Source of the DNA: Lentisphaerota bacterium
GTDB taxonomy: Bacteria > Verrucomicrobiota > Kiritimatiellia > UBA8416 > JABMPJ01
NCBI GenBank assembly: GCA_013203785.1
Contig: JABMPJ010000096.1
Coordinates: forward strand, 1 to 47,649
Direction: 5' to 3'
DNA length: 47,649 nt
The position numbers and the translations under genes were made by a program. Each line of letters starts with the position of its first letter. The stretch's first letter is position 1. Positions 1 to 8,682 of the stretch are shown here, in pieces. The notes below the pieces were generated by a model. That model was given only the letters and a program-made list of their open reading frames with translations, was not told where the DNA came from and ran no database searches.

Positions 1-181
1 AAGACGTTCAGGGGGTTCTGAAGTAGAAACGCACGACCGTGGCGAAGGGACTAATGATCAGGCGTCAGCGCTTGAGCATCATTGAAGTAGTAGTGAAACC
101 AGATTGGGCGCTACTTTCTCCTTGTTTGGTGCGAGCTGTTCTCTTCTAATGCCTTAACGCAAATCAAGGAGAACCGTTTTC

Positions 182-1132
182 ATGAGCAAAGCACCTACGT
201 CACTCGAGCCTGATATTCGGATTGGTACGCTGGTCAGTGCCGGTATGAAGTCACCGGAGTATATTCGACAGATTCTGCCGCATGGCTTTGAGTCGTTCAG
301 CCTGACGTTCTGGCAGAGCTGTGAAGGCGTCGATTTCAAGAAGCTCGCCAAGGAGGTCAACGCCGTGCTCGACGGGACGGGCGGTGTCATCTCTTCTCTG
401 GGTCTGTTCGGGAATCCGCTGGAATCTGGAGCCCAGGACAAAGAGACGCTTAAGAGCTTCCGCAGCTGCATCGACAACGCCCATCTCTTCGGCTGCGATA
501 TCGTCGCGGGCTTTACAGGCCGCCTGCGCGGCAAACGGATCGATGAGAGCATGAAGGCGTATGCGCGCGTCTGGGGACCGCTGGCTAAACGGGCGGCCGA
601 TAAAGGCGTCCGCATTGCGTTTGAAAACTGCGACATGGGCGGTACCTGGGAGTCGGGCGATTGGAACATTGCCCATAACCCGACCGCCTGGGCCATGATG
701 TTTGATGCCCTTCCGGTCGACAACATCGGGCTGGAGTGGGAGCCCTGCCATCAAATGGTCAGCCTGATCGATCCCATGCCGCAGTTGCGCGAGTGGGCCC
801 CACACATCTTCCATGTGCATGGCAAAGATGCCAGCATCCACTGGGATGTGGTGCGTAAGTATGGTGTGCACTCCTCGATGCACGGCGACATTGCCCTGCC
901 GGGCCAAACCCAGTGCGTGCCACCCTTCGCCTATCACCGTACGCCCGGGTTCGGCGACAGCAATTGGGCCGATATCATCACCGAGCTGCGCCGCGTGAAT
1001 TTCAAGGGCTGCATCGATATCGAAGGCTGGCATGACCCCGTCATGCAGGGCGAACTGGAGATGAGCGGCCAGGTGCGTGGCCTGCAGTATCTCAAAGCCT
1101 GCCGCGGCGACTTCGTGCCAAACCCGGTCTGA
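182..1132 (+). CDS. Sugar phosphate isomerase/epimerase-like TIM-barrel protein
   Basis: A 316-residue protein of the xylose-isomerase-like (AP_endonuc_2) TIM-barrel family. Such enzymes isomerise or epimerise sugars or inositol derivatives in the cytoplasm using a divalent metal. Candidate metal ligands in the expected order are E148 (FENCDMGG), H190 (EWEPCHQM), H211/H213 in FHVHGKD and E281 (IDIEGWHD). No signal peptide or membrane segment is visible. The start is supported by AAGGAG at 166-171, ten bases before the ATG. The gene converges on the symporter gene with a 16-base gap, so the two are separate transcripts. The substrate cannot be read from the sequence; proteins of this type in PVC bacteria usually sit in carbohydrate catabolism. 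The family call is firm and the exact reaction is unknown. Confidence 0.85.
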   Translation: MSKAPTSLEPDIRIGTLVSAGMKSPEYIRQILPHGFESFSLTFWQSCEGVDFKKLAKEVNAVLDGTGGVISSLGLFGNPLESGAQDKETLKSFRSCIDNAHLFGCDIVAGFTGRLRGKRIDESMKAYARVWGPLAKRAADKGVRIAFENCDMGGTWESGDWNIAHNPTAWAMMFDALPVDNIGLEWEPCHQMVSLIDPMPQLREWAPHIFHVHGKDASIHWDVVRKYGVHSSMHGDIALPGQTQCVPPFAYHRTPGFGDSNWADIITELRRVNFKGCIDIEGWHDPVMQGELEMSGQVRGLQYLKACRGDFVPNPV

Positions 1133-1148
1133 TATCGGTTAGGCGATT

Positions 1149-2531
1149 TTAATCCACGGGCGGCTCGTACGGCTCGCCTTTGAGGAAGCCATGCGTCAGC
1201 TTGATGACGAGGCCGGAGAGGGCAACGAGGGCGATCAGGTTGGGCAGGGCCATGAGACCGTTGAGGGTGTCGGAGACCTTCCAAATCACGTCGAGCCGGC
1301 CGGTGGCACCGAGCACGATAAAGGGCAGCCAGGCAATACGGTAGAGGGTCCGGATGAGCTTGCGGCTTCCGAAGAGATAGGCCGTGCAGGTCTCACCATA
1401 GAAACACCAGGCCAGAATGGTGTCGTAGGCGGTCAGGACCATGCAGAGCGTCACGATCACACTGCCGGTATGGTTTCCGAAAGAGTGGGAGAAGGCCATG
1501 ATGGTCAATTCGGCCCCACTCTCTCCGCTGGTCCACACCCCGGTGAGTAGAATCGTCAGGGCCGTCAGGCTGCACATGACGAGCGTGTCGAAGAAGACTT
1601 CGAAGACGCCCCACAGCCCCTGGCGGGCGGGATGATCGGTCGTGGCCGTGGCGTGCGCCATGGGAGCGCTGCCCATACCCGCTTCATTGCTGAAGACACC
1701 GCGCGCAATGCCGAAACGCACCGCCATCATGACGCCCACGCCAGCGAAGCCACCGGTGGCCGCAGTCGGCGTGAAGGCGTGCTTAAAGATCAGACCCACG
1801 GCCGTGGGAACCGCTTCGATATTCATCGCGATCACCACGAGTGCGGCCCCGATATAGATCACAGTCATAAAGGGCACGCAGAACATCGCCACGTTGGCAA
1901 TGCGCTTGATCCCTCCGATCGTGACGAGCCCTACCGCAATCACCAGCAGCACGCCTGTGATCCACGTCGGCATCCCCAGCGTCTGCATACCTGCGGCGAC
2001 GGCGTGAGATTGGGTCATGTTGCCAATGCCGAAGGCCGCCAGAGCGCCGAAGAGACTGAAGAGCACCGCCAGCCACTTCCACTTGGGGCCCAGCCCGCGT
2101 TCGATATACATCATGGCCCCGCCCATCATCGGCCCGCCGGGCTCGCGGCGGCGGTAGTGAACGCCCAACAGGACCTCAGCATATTTGGTGGCCATGCCGA
2201 CAAGACCGGACATCAACATCCAGAAGAGCGCCCCCGGGCCACCGGCCGCAATAGCGGTGGCTACACCGGCGATGTTGCCCACACCCACCGTGCCGCCCAT
2301 CGCCACGGTCAGCGCCTGGAAGGGCGAAACATCCCCTTCGGCCCGTTTGATGGGGCTCTTGCGGAAGAGGCTGCCGACCGTCTCGCGCCACATCAGACCG
2401 AACTTGGAGAACTGGATAAAGCGGGTGCGCAGCGTGAACATGGCGCCCACCCCGATCAGCAGCAGGAGCATGTAAGGGCCCCATACCAGGTCGTTCAGGA
2501 CGGTGTTCAGATCCGCCAGCATGGTCGTCAT
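1149..2531 (-). CDS. Sodium:alanine symporter family (AGCS) amino-acid carrier
   Basis: A 460-residue inner-membrane carrier of the AGCS family, which couples uptake of alanine, glycine or related amino acids to Na+. About ten to eleven hydrophobic helices span nearly the whole chain. Two family signatures are visible: the N-terminal glycine-rich stretch GGTVGVGNIAGVATAI and the central FSNEAGMGSAPMAHA. The length matches the usual 440-490. The ATG at 2531 has GGAGA about seven bases upstream. The gene is transcribed away from the respiratory operon, and the roughly 310-base gap to that operon must hold both promoters. Nothing in the neighbourhood fixes the amino acid carried. Confidence 0.93.
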   Translation of the reverse strand: MTTMLADLNTVLNDLVWGPYMLLLLIGVGAMFTLRTRFIQFSKFGLMWRETVGSLFRKSPIKRAEGDVSPFQALTVAMGGTVGVGNIAGVATAIAAGGPGALFWMLMSGLVGMATKYAEVLLGVHYRRREPGGPMMGGAMMYIERGLGPKWKWLAVLFSLFGALAAFGIGNMTQSHAVAAGMQTLGMPTWITGVLLVIAVGLVTIGGIKRIANVAMFCVPFMTVIYIGAALVVIAMNIEAVPTAVGLIFKHAFTPTAATGGFAGVGVMMAVRFGIARGVFSNEAGMGSAPMAHATATTDHPARQGLWGVFEVFFDTLVMCSLTALTILLTGVWTSGESGAELTIMAFSHSFGNHTGSVIVTLCMVLTAYDTILAWCFYGETCTAYLFGSRKLIRTLYRIAWLPFIVLGATGRLDVIWKVSDTLNGLMALPNLIALVALSGLVIKLTHGFLKGEPYEPPVD

Positions 2532-2651
2532 TGCGTCTCTCCGTGGATAGAAAGCCTACTGGGCTGAAAGTTAACAACACAGGGTGGCAACGTCAATTGC
2601 GCCGTGTCCGGAGATAGCTATTTTCATTGGTGGACGATTTCAAGCCGTTCT

Positions 2652-2680
2652 GCCATTCCGACTTGCCGAGGGATCTCCTG
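2652..2680. repeat. Half copy of a dispersed palindromic repeat (CATTCCGA type)
   Basis: The stretch reads CCATTCCGA, CTTGCCGAGG and GATCTCCT in succession. It matches the reverse complement of the right arm of the full palindrome at 4749-4819, so it is one arm of the same element. It lies in the divergent intergenic region between the symporter and the respiratory operon. Repeats beginning CATTCCGAG are scattered in intergenic regions of many unrelated bacteria. The match was judged by eye. Confidence 0.6.
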
Positions 2681-2809
2681 TCCTGCTTCATCCGAAAGAC
2701 GGGGCAAGTCTCCGGGTATCTACGCTTGCCGCTCGGCGCCAGTTCTTGTTACTTTATGAACGTATACCACTAGACAGGGAGCCTTCCTCTGCCCAGCGTG
2801 TATGTGAAC

Positions 2810-2815
2810 TATAAT
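2810..2815 (+). promoter_or_regulatory. Possible -10 box for the respiratory operon
   Basis: A perfect TATAAT hexamer lies 27 bases before the ATG at 2843, which would give a leader of about 20 bases. No convincing -35 hexamer sits 16-18 bases upstream, so this is a weak prediction. It would drive the oxidoreductase gene and possibly the whole operon. Confidence 0.35.
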
Positions 2816-2842
2816 CTATTCAACAGGAATCAGGGCCCTGTC

Positions 2843-4702
2843 ATGAAACCGGTATACCAAGAAAAGGATTCTCGCCGCGATTTTTTCGTCGCCCTCCCCG
2901 ACCATGACTTCTATGAGGACGAGGTGGAGTGTCGCGCCGGATGCCCGACCCGCACCGATGCACGCGGCTACCTGATTGAGACCGCCAAGGGTAACTACGA
3001 GGGCGCCTACGCCATCTCGCGCGCTACCAACCCTTTCGCTTCGATCTGTGGCGTGATCTGCGGGGCGCCCTGTGAGACAGCCTGCCGGCGCGGCGACGTA
3101 GATCAACCCCTGGCCATTCGCAACATCAAGGGCTTTCTGACCCAGCGCCACGGACCTGAAACGGGCGACCTCAAGAGCCCCCTTGCTTTCTCAACCGCAC
3201 GCGGCAACACCACACCGCAGCCGAACGGCAAACGGGTCGCCGTGGTGGGCGGCGGCTGCGCGGGCATGACCTGCGCCCACGATCTGGCGCGGATGGGCTA
3301 CAGTGTCACCGTGTTCGAGCGTCATCCGCGACTGGGCGGACAGCTCGTGCAGGGCGTACCGATTAACCGCCTCAACCGCGATGTGGTCCAGGCCGAGTGC
3401 GATTCCATCGTCGCACTGGGGTTGGTCGAGGTGAAAACCGGTATCGACATCGGCAAAGATCTCTCCCTGCAGGAGCTTAAGGAGCAGTTTGACGCGGTCT
3501 TTATTAGCGTGGGCCTCATGGCCGGCAAGCGACTGCCTTTCGAGCATACCGACCACAAGAGTATCGCCACAGCGATGGAGTTCCTGCTGGATTTCAACCT
3601 CTATACGCCGTGGGATTTGACCGGCAAGAAGGTCTTGGTCTATGGCGGCGGCGACACTGCCATGGACGCCGCCCGCTCGGCCGTACGCTGCGGGGCGGCG
3701 CGCGTGGAGCTGGCCTGCATGGAGGCGCTATGGAGCCGTACCCTGCGCGGACGACGCGGCAATGAACAGGTCTGTACCGAAGACGAGCTGGTCGGTGCTC
3801 TGGAAGAGGGTGTGATTCTAAACGGTAGCTCGTTGCCGGAATCGATCGTGGTGGAAGATGGCGTCCTACGTGGCCTGAAGATGAAGAAGGTCAATGGCGC
3901 ACCCCACCTCGTCTTCACCCATGCGGGCGGGCGGCTGGATCCGCAGGTGATCGATGAAGATATCCGCTTTGTCGAAGCGGATCTGATGATCTGGGCCGTG
4001 CGCCAGGAGACCGATTTCAGCGACTCACTCAAGGCGCTGGGCATCGCGATGACCGACCGTGGCGCGATCCAGGCCGATTCTCAAACACTGATGACGTCGG
4101 TCGATGGCATCTTTGCCGGCGGCGACATTCAAAACGGCGGCATGCTCTTTATTCACGCCGTGGCGGAGGGCAGCCGGGCCGCCCTCGGCATCGACGCCTA
4201 CCTGAGCCAGGCCCCGCTCCACAAACGCTACCGCGAGATCACATGGCGAGACGAAGAGGTCTATGAGCGTGATTCCGGCTATCTAAACACCGACTGGATC
4301 AACCGCGAGGAGGACGCCTACGACCCCAAACACCCCCGCGCACTGCAGGTGATTCAGGAGTATAGCGAGTGCGAGGCCAAGGCCCAGGGCGGACGCTGCC
4401 TCGAGTGCCACATCCACCCGACGTTTGACTCCGATCTTTGCATCCTGTGCGGTGGCTGTGTCGATGTCTGTCCCTCCTTCTGTCTACGCATGGTGGATGC
4501 GGGACGTATTGATGGGGACGACGTCGTGGTGTCGGCACTTGAGGCCCAGTTTGGAAAGCAGGATGAGTTCGCGGGCAAGGGCTCGCTGATGCTCTTTGAT
4601 CCACTCAAGTGTGTGCGCTGCGGGATGTGCGCCCAAAAATGTCCGACCGGCGCCTGCAAGATGTCAGTCAATACCTTCACCGACACCTACATTGAGGCAT
4701 AA
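2843..4702 (+). CDS. GltD-like FAD-dependent oxidoreductase with N- and C-terminal iron-sulfur domains
   Basis: A 619-residue cytoplasmic protein. The N-terminal cysteine-rich domain (CRAGCPT, then CGVICGAPC and CETAC) resembles the [4Fe-4S] domain of the glutamate synthase small subunit. It is followed by an FAD-binding GGGCAG near residue 136 and an NAD(P)-binding GGGDTAMDA near residue 268. A two-cluster ferredoxin domain ends the protein, with CILCGGC at 533 and CVRCGMC at 590, each followed by a CP. This architecture moves electrons between NAD(P)H and iron-sulfur partners. No glutamate synthase large subunit is nearby. The gene opens a cluster of cytochrome bc and cbb3 genes, which suggests a redox link to respiration (inference). 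I chose ATG 2843 over an in-frame ATG at 2798 because homology starts there and a TATAAT at 2810 would place transcription start after 2798. Confidence 0.85.
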   Translation: MKPVYQEKDSRRDFFVALPDHDFYEDEVECRAGCPTRTDARGYLIETAKGNYEGAYAISRATNPFASICGVICGAPCETACRRGDVDQPLAIRNIKGFLTQRHGPETGDLKSPLAFSTARGNTTPQPNGKRVAVVGGGCAGMTCAHDLARMGYSVTVFERHPRLGGQLVQGVPINRLNRDVVQAECDSIVALGLVEVKTGIDIGKDLSLQELKEQFDAVFISVGLMAGKRLPFEHTDHKSIATAMEFLLDFNLYTPWDLTGKKVLVYGGGDTAMDAARSAVRCGAARVELACMEALWSRTLRGRRGNEQVCTEDELVGALEEGVILNGSSLPESIVVEDGVLRGLKMKKVNGAPHLVFTHAGGRLDPQVIDEDIRFVEADLMIWAVRQETDFSDSLKALGIAMTDRGAIQADSQTLMTSVDGIFAGGDIQNGGMLFIHAVAEGSRAALGIDAYLSQAPLHKRYREITWRDEEVYERDSGYLNTDWINREEDAYDPKHPRALQVIQEYSECEAKAQGGRCLECHIHPTFDSDLCILCGGCVDVCPSFCLRMVDAGRIDGDDVVVSALEAQFGKQDEFAGKGSLMLFDPLKCVRCGMCAQKCPTGACKMSVNTFTDTYIEA

Positions 4703-4748
4703 CTATTGCTCTGTAACACAAATTGGGATTCAACATGTGTACCTTCTT

Positions 4749-4819
4749 GTCATTCCGAGCGTAGCGAGGAATCTCAGACCAGTCATGTCGCGGAGATCCC
4801 TCGGCAAGCTCGGGATGAC
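4749..4819. repeat. Dispersed palindromic repeat (CATTCCGAG type), complete hairpin
   Basis: The left arm begins GTCATTCCGAGC with GCGAGG and ATCTC following. The right arm contains GAGATCCCTCG and ends GCTCGGGATGAC. The arms are near-perfect reverse complements about 27 bases long around a short loop. The element fills most of the 155-base gap between the oxidoreductase gene and ccoS. It could attenuate or stabilise the transcript, or simply be a selfish REP-like element. Confidence 0.8.
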
Positions 4820-4857
4820 CGTGGAGTGATGTAATCGTATTTGAGGGACACCACAGT

Positions 4858-5052
4858 ATGCTTCACATGATTCTACTCTTTGGTTCGCTGGCCTTGGGCG
4901 GGCTCTTCCTGTGGTTCTTTGTGTGGGCCGTGCGAGGCGGTCAGTTCAAGGATCCCGAAGAGGCAAAATATCTGATGTTTCGAGAGGACGATGACGAGGA
5001 AGCGGAGTTCGACGCGCAGGTCAAGAGGAGAGAACAATGCAAGACGAAGTGA
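4858..5052 (+). CDS. ccoS: cbb3-type cytochrome oxidase assembly protein CcoS
   Basis: A 64-residue protein with one N-terminal transmembrane helix (residues 4-23) followed by the family hallmark: a short basic/aromatic stretch, GGQF, then [14 protein letters not shown]. The remainder is very acidic. CcoS is needed for cofactor insertion into cbb3-type oxidases and normally sits beside the copper ATPase CcoI. Here it stands ahead of the Rieske gene and overlaps it by 16 bases, implying translational coupling, while ccoI lies about 12 kb away. GAGGGA upstream serves as ribosome-binding site. Confidence 0.9.
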   Translation: MLHMILLFGSLALGGLFLWFFVWAVRGGQFKDPEEAKYLMFREDDDEEAEFDAQVKRREQCKTK

Positions 5053-5531
5053 CACAACGCGAGACTGAAGCGACCGAGAAAACCACGCGGCGTGAGTTCA
5101 TCGTGCGCAGCGCGGGTCTGGGTGCGGTCGGGTTGACCTGCGCCGCCGGGCTGGCGGGCGTGGCGCGCTTCATGCTGCCCACGGTCACCTACCTGACCCC
5201 TAAGAAATTCCTCGTGAACGTCGCGGACCTGCCGACCCCCGGCAACGAGCTGGTCTATCCGGAGCAGCGCGTCATTGTGCTTCGCAACGGCGAAGGGGCC
5301 CTAGGCGCCATCTCACTGATCTGCACCCATCTTGGTTGCACGGTCTACCGCGTGGCGACCGGCTACCAGTGTCCCTGCCACGGCTCGCAATATGACAACG
5401 AGGCGGAAGTGGTGGGTGGACCGGCCCCCGTGGGGCTGGCGTGGCTACCGATCAAGCAGGTACCCGGCGGCCAGGTCGAAATCGATTCCGGTGGACGCGT
5501 TGAGAAGAACACCTTTTACCCGGTGGCATAG
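5037..5531 (+). CDS. qcrA: Rieske [2Fe-2S] protein of a cytochrome bc complex
   Basis: A 164-residue protein with a twin-arginine-type N-terminus ([13 protein letters not shown]) leading into one hydrophobic anchor, then a periplasmic Rieske fold. Both cluster boxes are intact: CTHLGC (C96, H98, C101) and CPCHGS (C112, C114, H115). C96/H98/C112/H115 bind the cluster and C101-C114 form the usual disulfide. The start overlaps ccoS by 16 bases and has GAGGAGA just upstream. The protein takes electrons from quinol at the cytochrome b Qo site and passes them to a c-type cytochrome, here presumably the heptaheme protein two genes downstream. Confidence 0.95.
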   Translation: MQDEVTQRETEATEKTTRREFIVRSAGLGAVGLTCAAGLAGVARFMLPTVTYLTPKKFLVNVADLPTPGNELVYPEQRVIVLRNGEGALGAISLICTHLGCTVYRVATGYQCPCHGSQYDNEAEVVGGPAPVGLAWLPIKQVPGGQVEIDSGGRVEKNTFYPVA

Positions 5532-5543
5532 AAAGGGACGACG

Positions 5544-6908
5544 ATGGGAACGGGTGGCAAAAAGCTGATGGAGCGCATCGTCCCGGCCAAGGTACGCGAG
5601 CTGGCCGACGTCTACGTGAAAACCTTCTTACGGCACAACTTCGATCGAACCGGTTTAACCAAGTCGAAGATCATGTTCAGCAACTTCCTGCTGCACATTC
5701 AGCCGGTCAAGGTGCACAAGCGTAGTCTGGAGTTCCGGACCACCTTGGGACTGGGGCTCATCGCGTTCTACCTCTTCCTGATTCTCGTCTTCTCCGGCAT
5801 CCTGCTCATGTTCCACTACGTGCCTTCGGACACGATAGGGGCGGACGGCTACCCGGTGGCCTACCAGCGCATGCTGAACCTGCGCAGCAACATTTTCTGG
5901 GGCAGCTTCCTGCGCAACATGCACCGCTGGTCGGCGCACGCGATGGTGCTGACGGTCTGGCTGCATATGCTACGCGTCTTCTTCACGGGCGCTTACTCCC
6001 GACCGCGCGAGTTCAACTGGCTGGTCGGTTGTGTGCTCGGTCTGCTGACCGTCTTCATGTCCTACACCGGCTACCTGCTGCCGTGGGATCAGCTCGCCTA
6101 CTGGGGGGTCAAGGTGGGCACCGAGATCGCCCGCATTGCGCCTGGCGGCGATATCATCCGCCAGTTTCTGCTGGGTGATTCGGATGTCGGCAGTGAGGCG
6201 CTCCTCCGTTTTTATGTGCTGCATGTGGCCTTGCTGCCCACCGTGATGACGCTCCTGATCGGGCTGCATTTCTGGCGTATTCGCAAGGACGGCGGACTGG
6301 CCCACCCGGTCGATCTCGATCCGGCCACACTGATCCCAACAGAGGAGTGTGGCGTGGTCAAGAACAGCTCGGTCTTCCACTCGACCCGTTCCTATAAGTT
6401 GGTAGAGGTGGTCCAGGGCAGGGAGCCAAAGGTGGATGAGCCGATCGATAAGATGGTCTTCGCCTGGCCCAAACTGATCGTGCGCGAGCTGGTGCTCTTC
6501 ATGCTGGTACTGGCGGCCGTTTCGCTCGTATCCGTCTGGTTTGACGCCCCACTGGAGGGGCCAGCGAATCCGGCTCATCCCGAGAATCCGGCCAAGGCGC
6601 CCTGGTACTTCATCGGCCTGCAGGAACTAACGAGCTACAACGGCTTCGTCGGGGGCATCGTGATTCCGGGCCTAATCGTGGTGCTGGCGATGCTGGTGCC
6701 CTATGTCGAAATTGCCTTCGGGGTCTTCATGGGTAAGCAGATCCGCGGGTCGGGTGTCTGGTTCTCGCGCCACCGCTGGCCGCAGAACCTCGTCTGCATT
6801 GCCGTGACACTCTTTATGGCCTATCTGATCATCATCGGCGCCCTCTTCCGAGGACCCAACTGGGACTTCATGATGCCATGGGAAGTGTTGAGCGGAGGGG
6901 GGCACTAA
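5544..6908 (+). CDS. qcrB: Cytochrome b subunit of bc complex (single-chain, b6-like spacing)
   Basis: A 454-residue multi-helix membrane protein carrying the four haem-ligand histidines H127, H141, H227 and H242. The first pair is 14 apart and the second 15, the latter being the b6-type spacing. The chain is continuous through the C-terminal (subunit IV-like) helices. The Qo-site PEWY motif appears as APWY (A352-Y355), a substitution common in non-mitochondrial long cytochromes b. A hydrophilic N-terminal extension of about 70 residues precedes the first helix. The gene is 12 bases after the Rieske gene and one base before the cytochrome c gene, so it is plainly part of one operon. Its role is quinol oxidation coupled to proton translocation. 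Confidence 0.95.
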   Translation: MGTGGKKLMERIVPAKVRELADVYVKTFLRHNFDRTGLTKSKIMFSNFLLHIQPVKVHKRSLEFRTTLGLGLIAFYLFLILVFSGILLMFHYVPSDTIGADGYPVAYQRMLNLRSNIFWGSFLRNMHRWSAHAMVLTVWLHMLRVFFTGAYSRPREFNWLVGCVLGLLTVFMSYTGYLLPWDQLAYWGVKVGTEIARIAPGGDIIRQFLLGDSDVGSEALLRFYVLHVALLPTVMTLLIGLHFWRIRKDGGLAHPVDLDPATLIPTEECGVVKNSSVFHSTRSYKLVEVVQGREPKVDEPIDKMVFAWPKLIVRELVLFMLVLAAVSLVSVWFDAPLEGPANPAHPENPAKAPWYFIGLQELTSYNGFVGGIVIPGLIVVLAMLVPYVEIAFGVFMGKQIRGSGVWFSRHRWPQNLVCIAVTLFMAYLIIIGALFRGPNWDFMMPWEVLSGGGH

Positions 6909-6909
6909 G

Positions 6910-8664
6910 ATGATCAAAGACTACAAGTTTCTCATCATCGCCTCACTCCTTGCGCTGGCCGCCACCATCTTGGCCGTGGTTAAGGCATCACACTCTGAAT
7001 TCGCCGGGCATCAACGTGAGTACTACGAACTTTGCGATGTGACCAACTATGAGATCGGCATTCAACAGATTAACGTCAATGTGGGCGGCAAGACCCTGAT
7101 TGATCGCTGCACCACCTGTCACGTCGGCTTTGCAAATCCGGGAGCAGCCGACTTCGAGCCGCCGCTCACCGCGCACGGTCCAATCGTCCCCGGCGCCAAC
7201 GAAGATCCGCACGACCTCGCCAAGATCGGCTGCGTGGTTTGCCACGACGGTAATGGCCGCGCCACGTCCGAGGAGGATGCCCACGGCCACTTCCATATGT
7301 GGCCCGCACCACTCTTGCGTGGGTCGGCCGTACAGGCCAACTGTATCCGTTGTCATGACACGAATGCCGAGCCACTGGCCGGTGCGCCCGAACTCAACCT
7401 CGGGAGGCGTCTCTACATCGAGAAGGTCTGCTGGTCGTGCCATACGATCGCCGGCGTCTCAACTGGCAAGATCGGCCCCGACCTGAGTGATGTCGGAGCC
7501 CGCTTTGGCATGGACTACCTGCGCGAGTCGATTGTCCATCCCGCCGCCAACATCGCCAGCTCCCGGATGCCCCAGTTCGAATGGGTCCAGGATGACGAAA
7601 CCGTAACCGCTCTGACGGTCTATCTCAAGAGCCAGCGCAAGACGCGCCTCAAGGAATACGCCATGGCTCCCGTCGGCACCATCCAACCCAAGCTGATGTT
7701 TGCCTCGATCGACAGCGCCTCGATGACGGCCGGGCGCAAAATCTTCTTCGCGGTACAGGATAGCGACCAACCGCGCCGCGGCGGTTGCATCAACTGCCAC
7801 ACTGTGCGCGAACCGGATGGCACACTGCGTGGCGGCCACATTGGTCCGGAACTGACCTACGCCGGACGGGCGCGCGATGCGACCTATCTCCGGCAGCAGA
7901 TCCAGAACTCGCGTGGCCATGAACCCGACTCGATCATGCCCGCCTTCGACGAGCTCGGCGACAAGGAGGTCGACAGCCTGGTGCTCTACCTGCAGTCGCT
8001 CGATTACGTCGCGCCGAACGCCGACAGTGGCAACCGGATCTACACCACATACTGCGCCAGTTGTCACGGCGACGACCTGACGGGCCGCGGCATGAACTAC
8101 CGGCTGCTCGATCCCTACCCACGCAATCTCTCGCGCCGCCAGTTTGTAGAGAGCTACAAAGAGCGCTTCGCCGAGTCGATCGCCACCGGCATCAAGGGTA
8201 CCGCCATGCCGCCATGGCAGAAGATCCTGACCGAAGAACAGATCGGCATGGTCGTCGACTATATCACCCTGCGCAGCACCGCCGATGATGAGGGCGGTAA
8301 CGCCGGGGCTCCCTTCGTCCGGCTCAAGACCGCCCTGCCCCGCATCGGCGACATCGATCGCATGACGGAGCAGCCGGTCAGGGAGGCCGATCCGGCGCGC
8401 GGCGAAACCGCGTTTCAAGCCTACTGCACCGGGTGTCACGGCAAGCTGGCCAACGGCAAGGGTCCCAATGCCTTTACGCTCGGCAACGTCTATCCGCGCA
8501 ACCTGCTGAATGACCGCTTTATGAAGCGCGATGCGATGGACGACAGCCGGATCTACCGCTCGATCATCCTGGGTGTGCCCGGCACACCGATGCCTTCGCA
8601 CAGCCATCTGAGCGACCAAACCCTCTTGGACATGATCGCGTATATCAGGAATTTGACCAAGTAA
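6910..8664 (+). CDS. Membrane-anchored heptaheme cytochrome c
   Basis: A 584-residue periplasmic cytochrome with one N-terminal helix (residues 5-25, uncleaved anchor or signal). Seven haem-binding CxxCH motifs are visible at residues 67 (CTTCH), 108 (CVVCH), 145 (CIRCH), 174 (CWSCH), 293 (CINCH), 382 (CASCH) and 506 (CTGCH). The first three form an N-terminal tri-haem region. The last four each head a class-I cytochrome c-like domain with downstream methionines such as SRMPQ, SIMPAF, TAMPPW and TPMPSH. The gene lies between cytochrome b and ccoN, with no separate cytochrome c1 or CcoP gene. It therefore probably bridges the two complexes (inference). A large antisense open frame over it is a codon-bias shadow. 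Confidence 0.92.
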   Translation: MIKDYKFLIIASLLALAATILAVVKASHSEFAGHQREYYELCDVTNYEIGIQQINVNVGGKTLIDRCTTCHVGFANPGAADFEPPLTAHGPIVPGANEDPHDLAKIGCVVCHDGNGRATSEEDAHGHFHMWPAPLLRGSAVQANCIRCHDTNAEPLAGAPELNLGRRLYIEKVCWSCHTIAGVSTGKIGPDLSDVGARFGMDYLRESIVHPAANIASSRMPQFEWVQDDETVTALTVYLKSQRKTRLKEYAMAPVGTIQPKLMFASIDSASMTAGRKIFFAVQDSDQPRRGGCINCHTVREPDGTLRGGHIGPELTYAGRARDATYLRQQIQNSRGHEPDSIMPAFDELGDKEVDSLVLYLQSLDYVAPNADSGNRIYTTYCASCHGDDLTGRGMNYRLLDPYPRNLSRRQFVESYKERFAESIATGIKGTAMPPWQKILTEEQIGMVVDYITLRSTADDEGGNAGAPFVRLKTALPRIGDIDRMTEQPVREADPARGETAFQAYCTGCHGKLANGKGPNAFTLGNVYPRNLLNDRFMKRDAMDDSRIYRSIILGVPGTPMPSHSHLSDQTLLDMIAYIRNLTK

Positions 8665-8682
8665 CCGACAGGACCAGAGTCT

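Noticed and set aside
2584..2814. 76-codon plus-strand frame upstream of the flavoprotein gene
   Set aside because: It runs across the half palindromic repeat, has no ribosome-binding site and no protein features.
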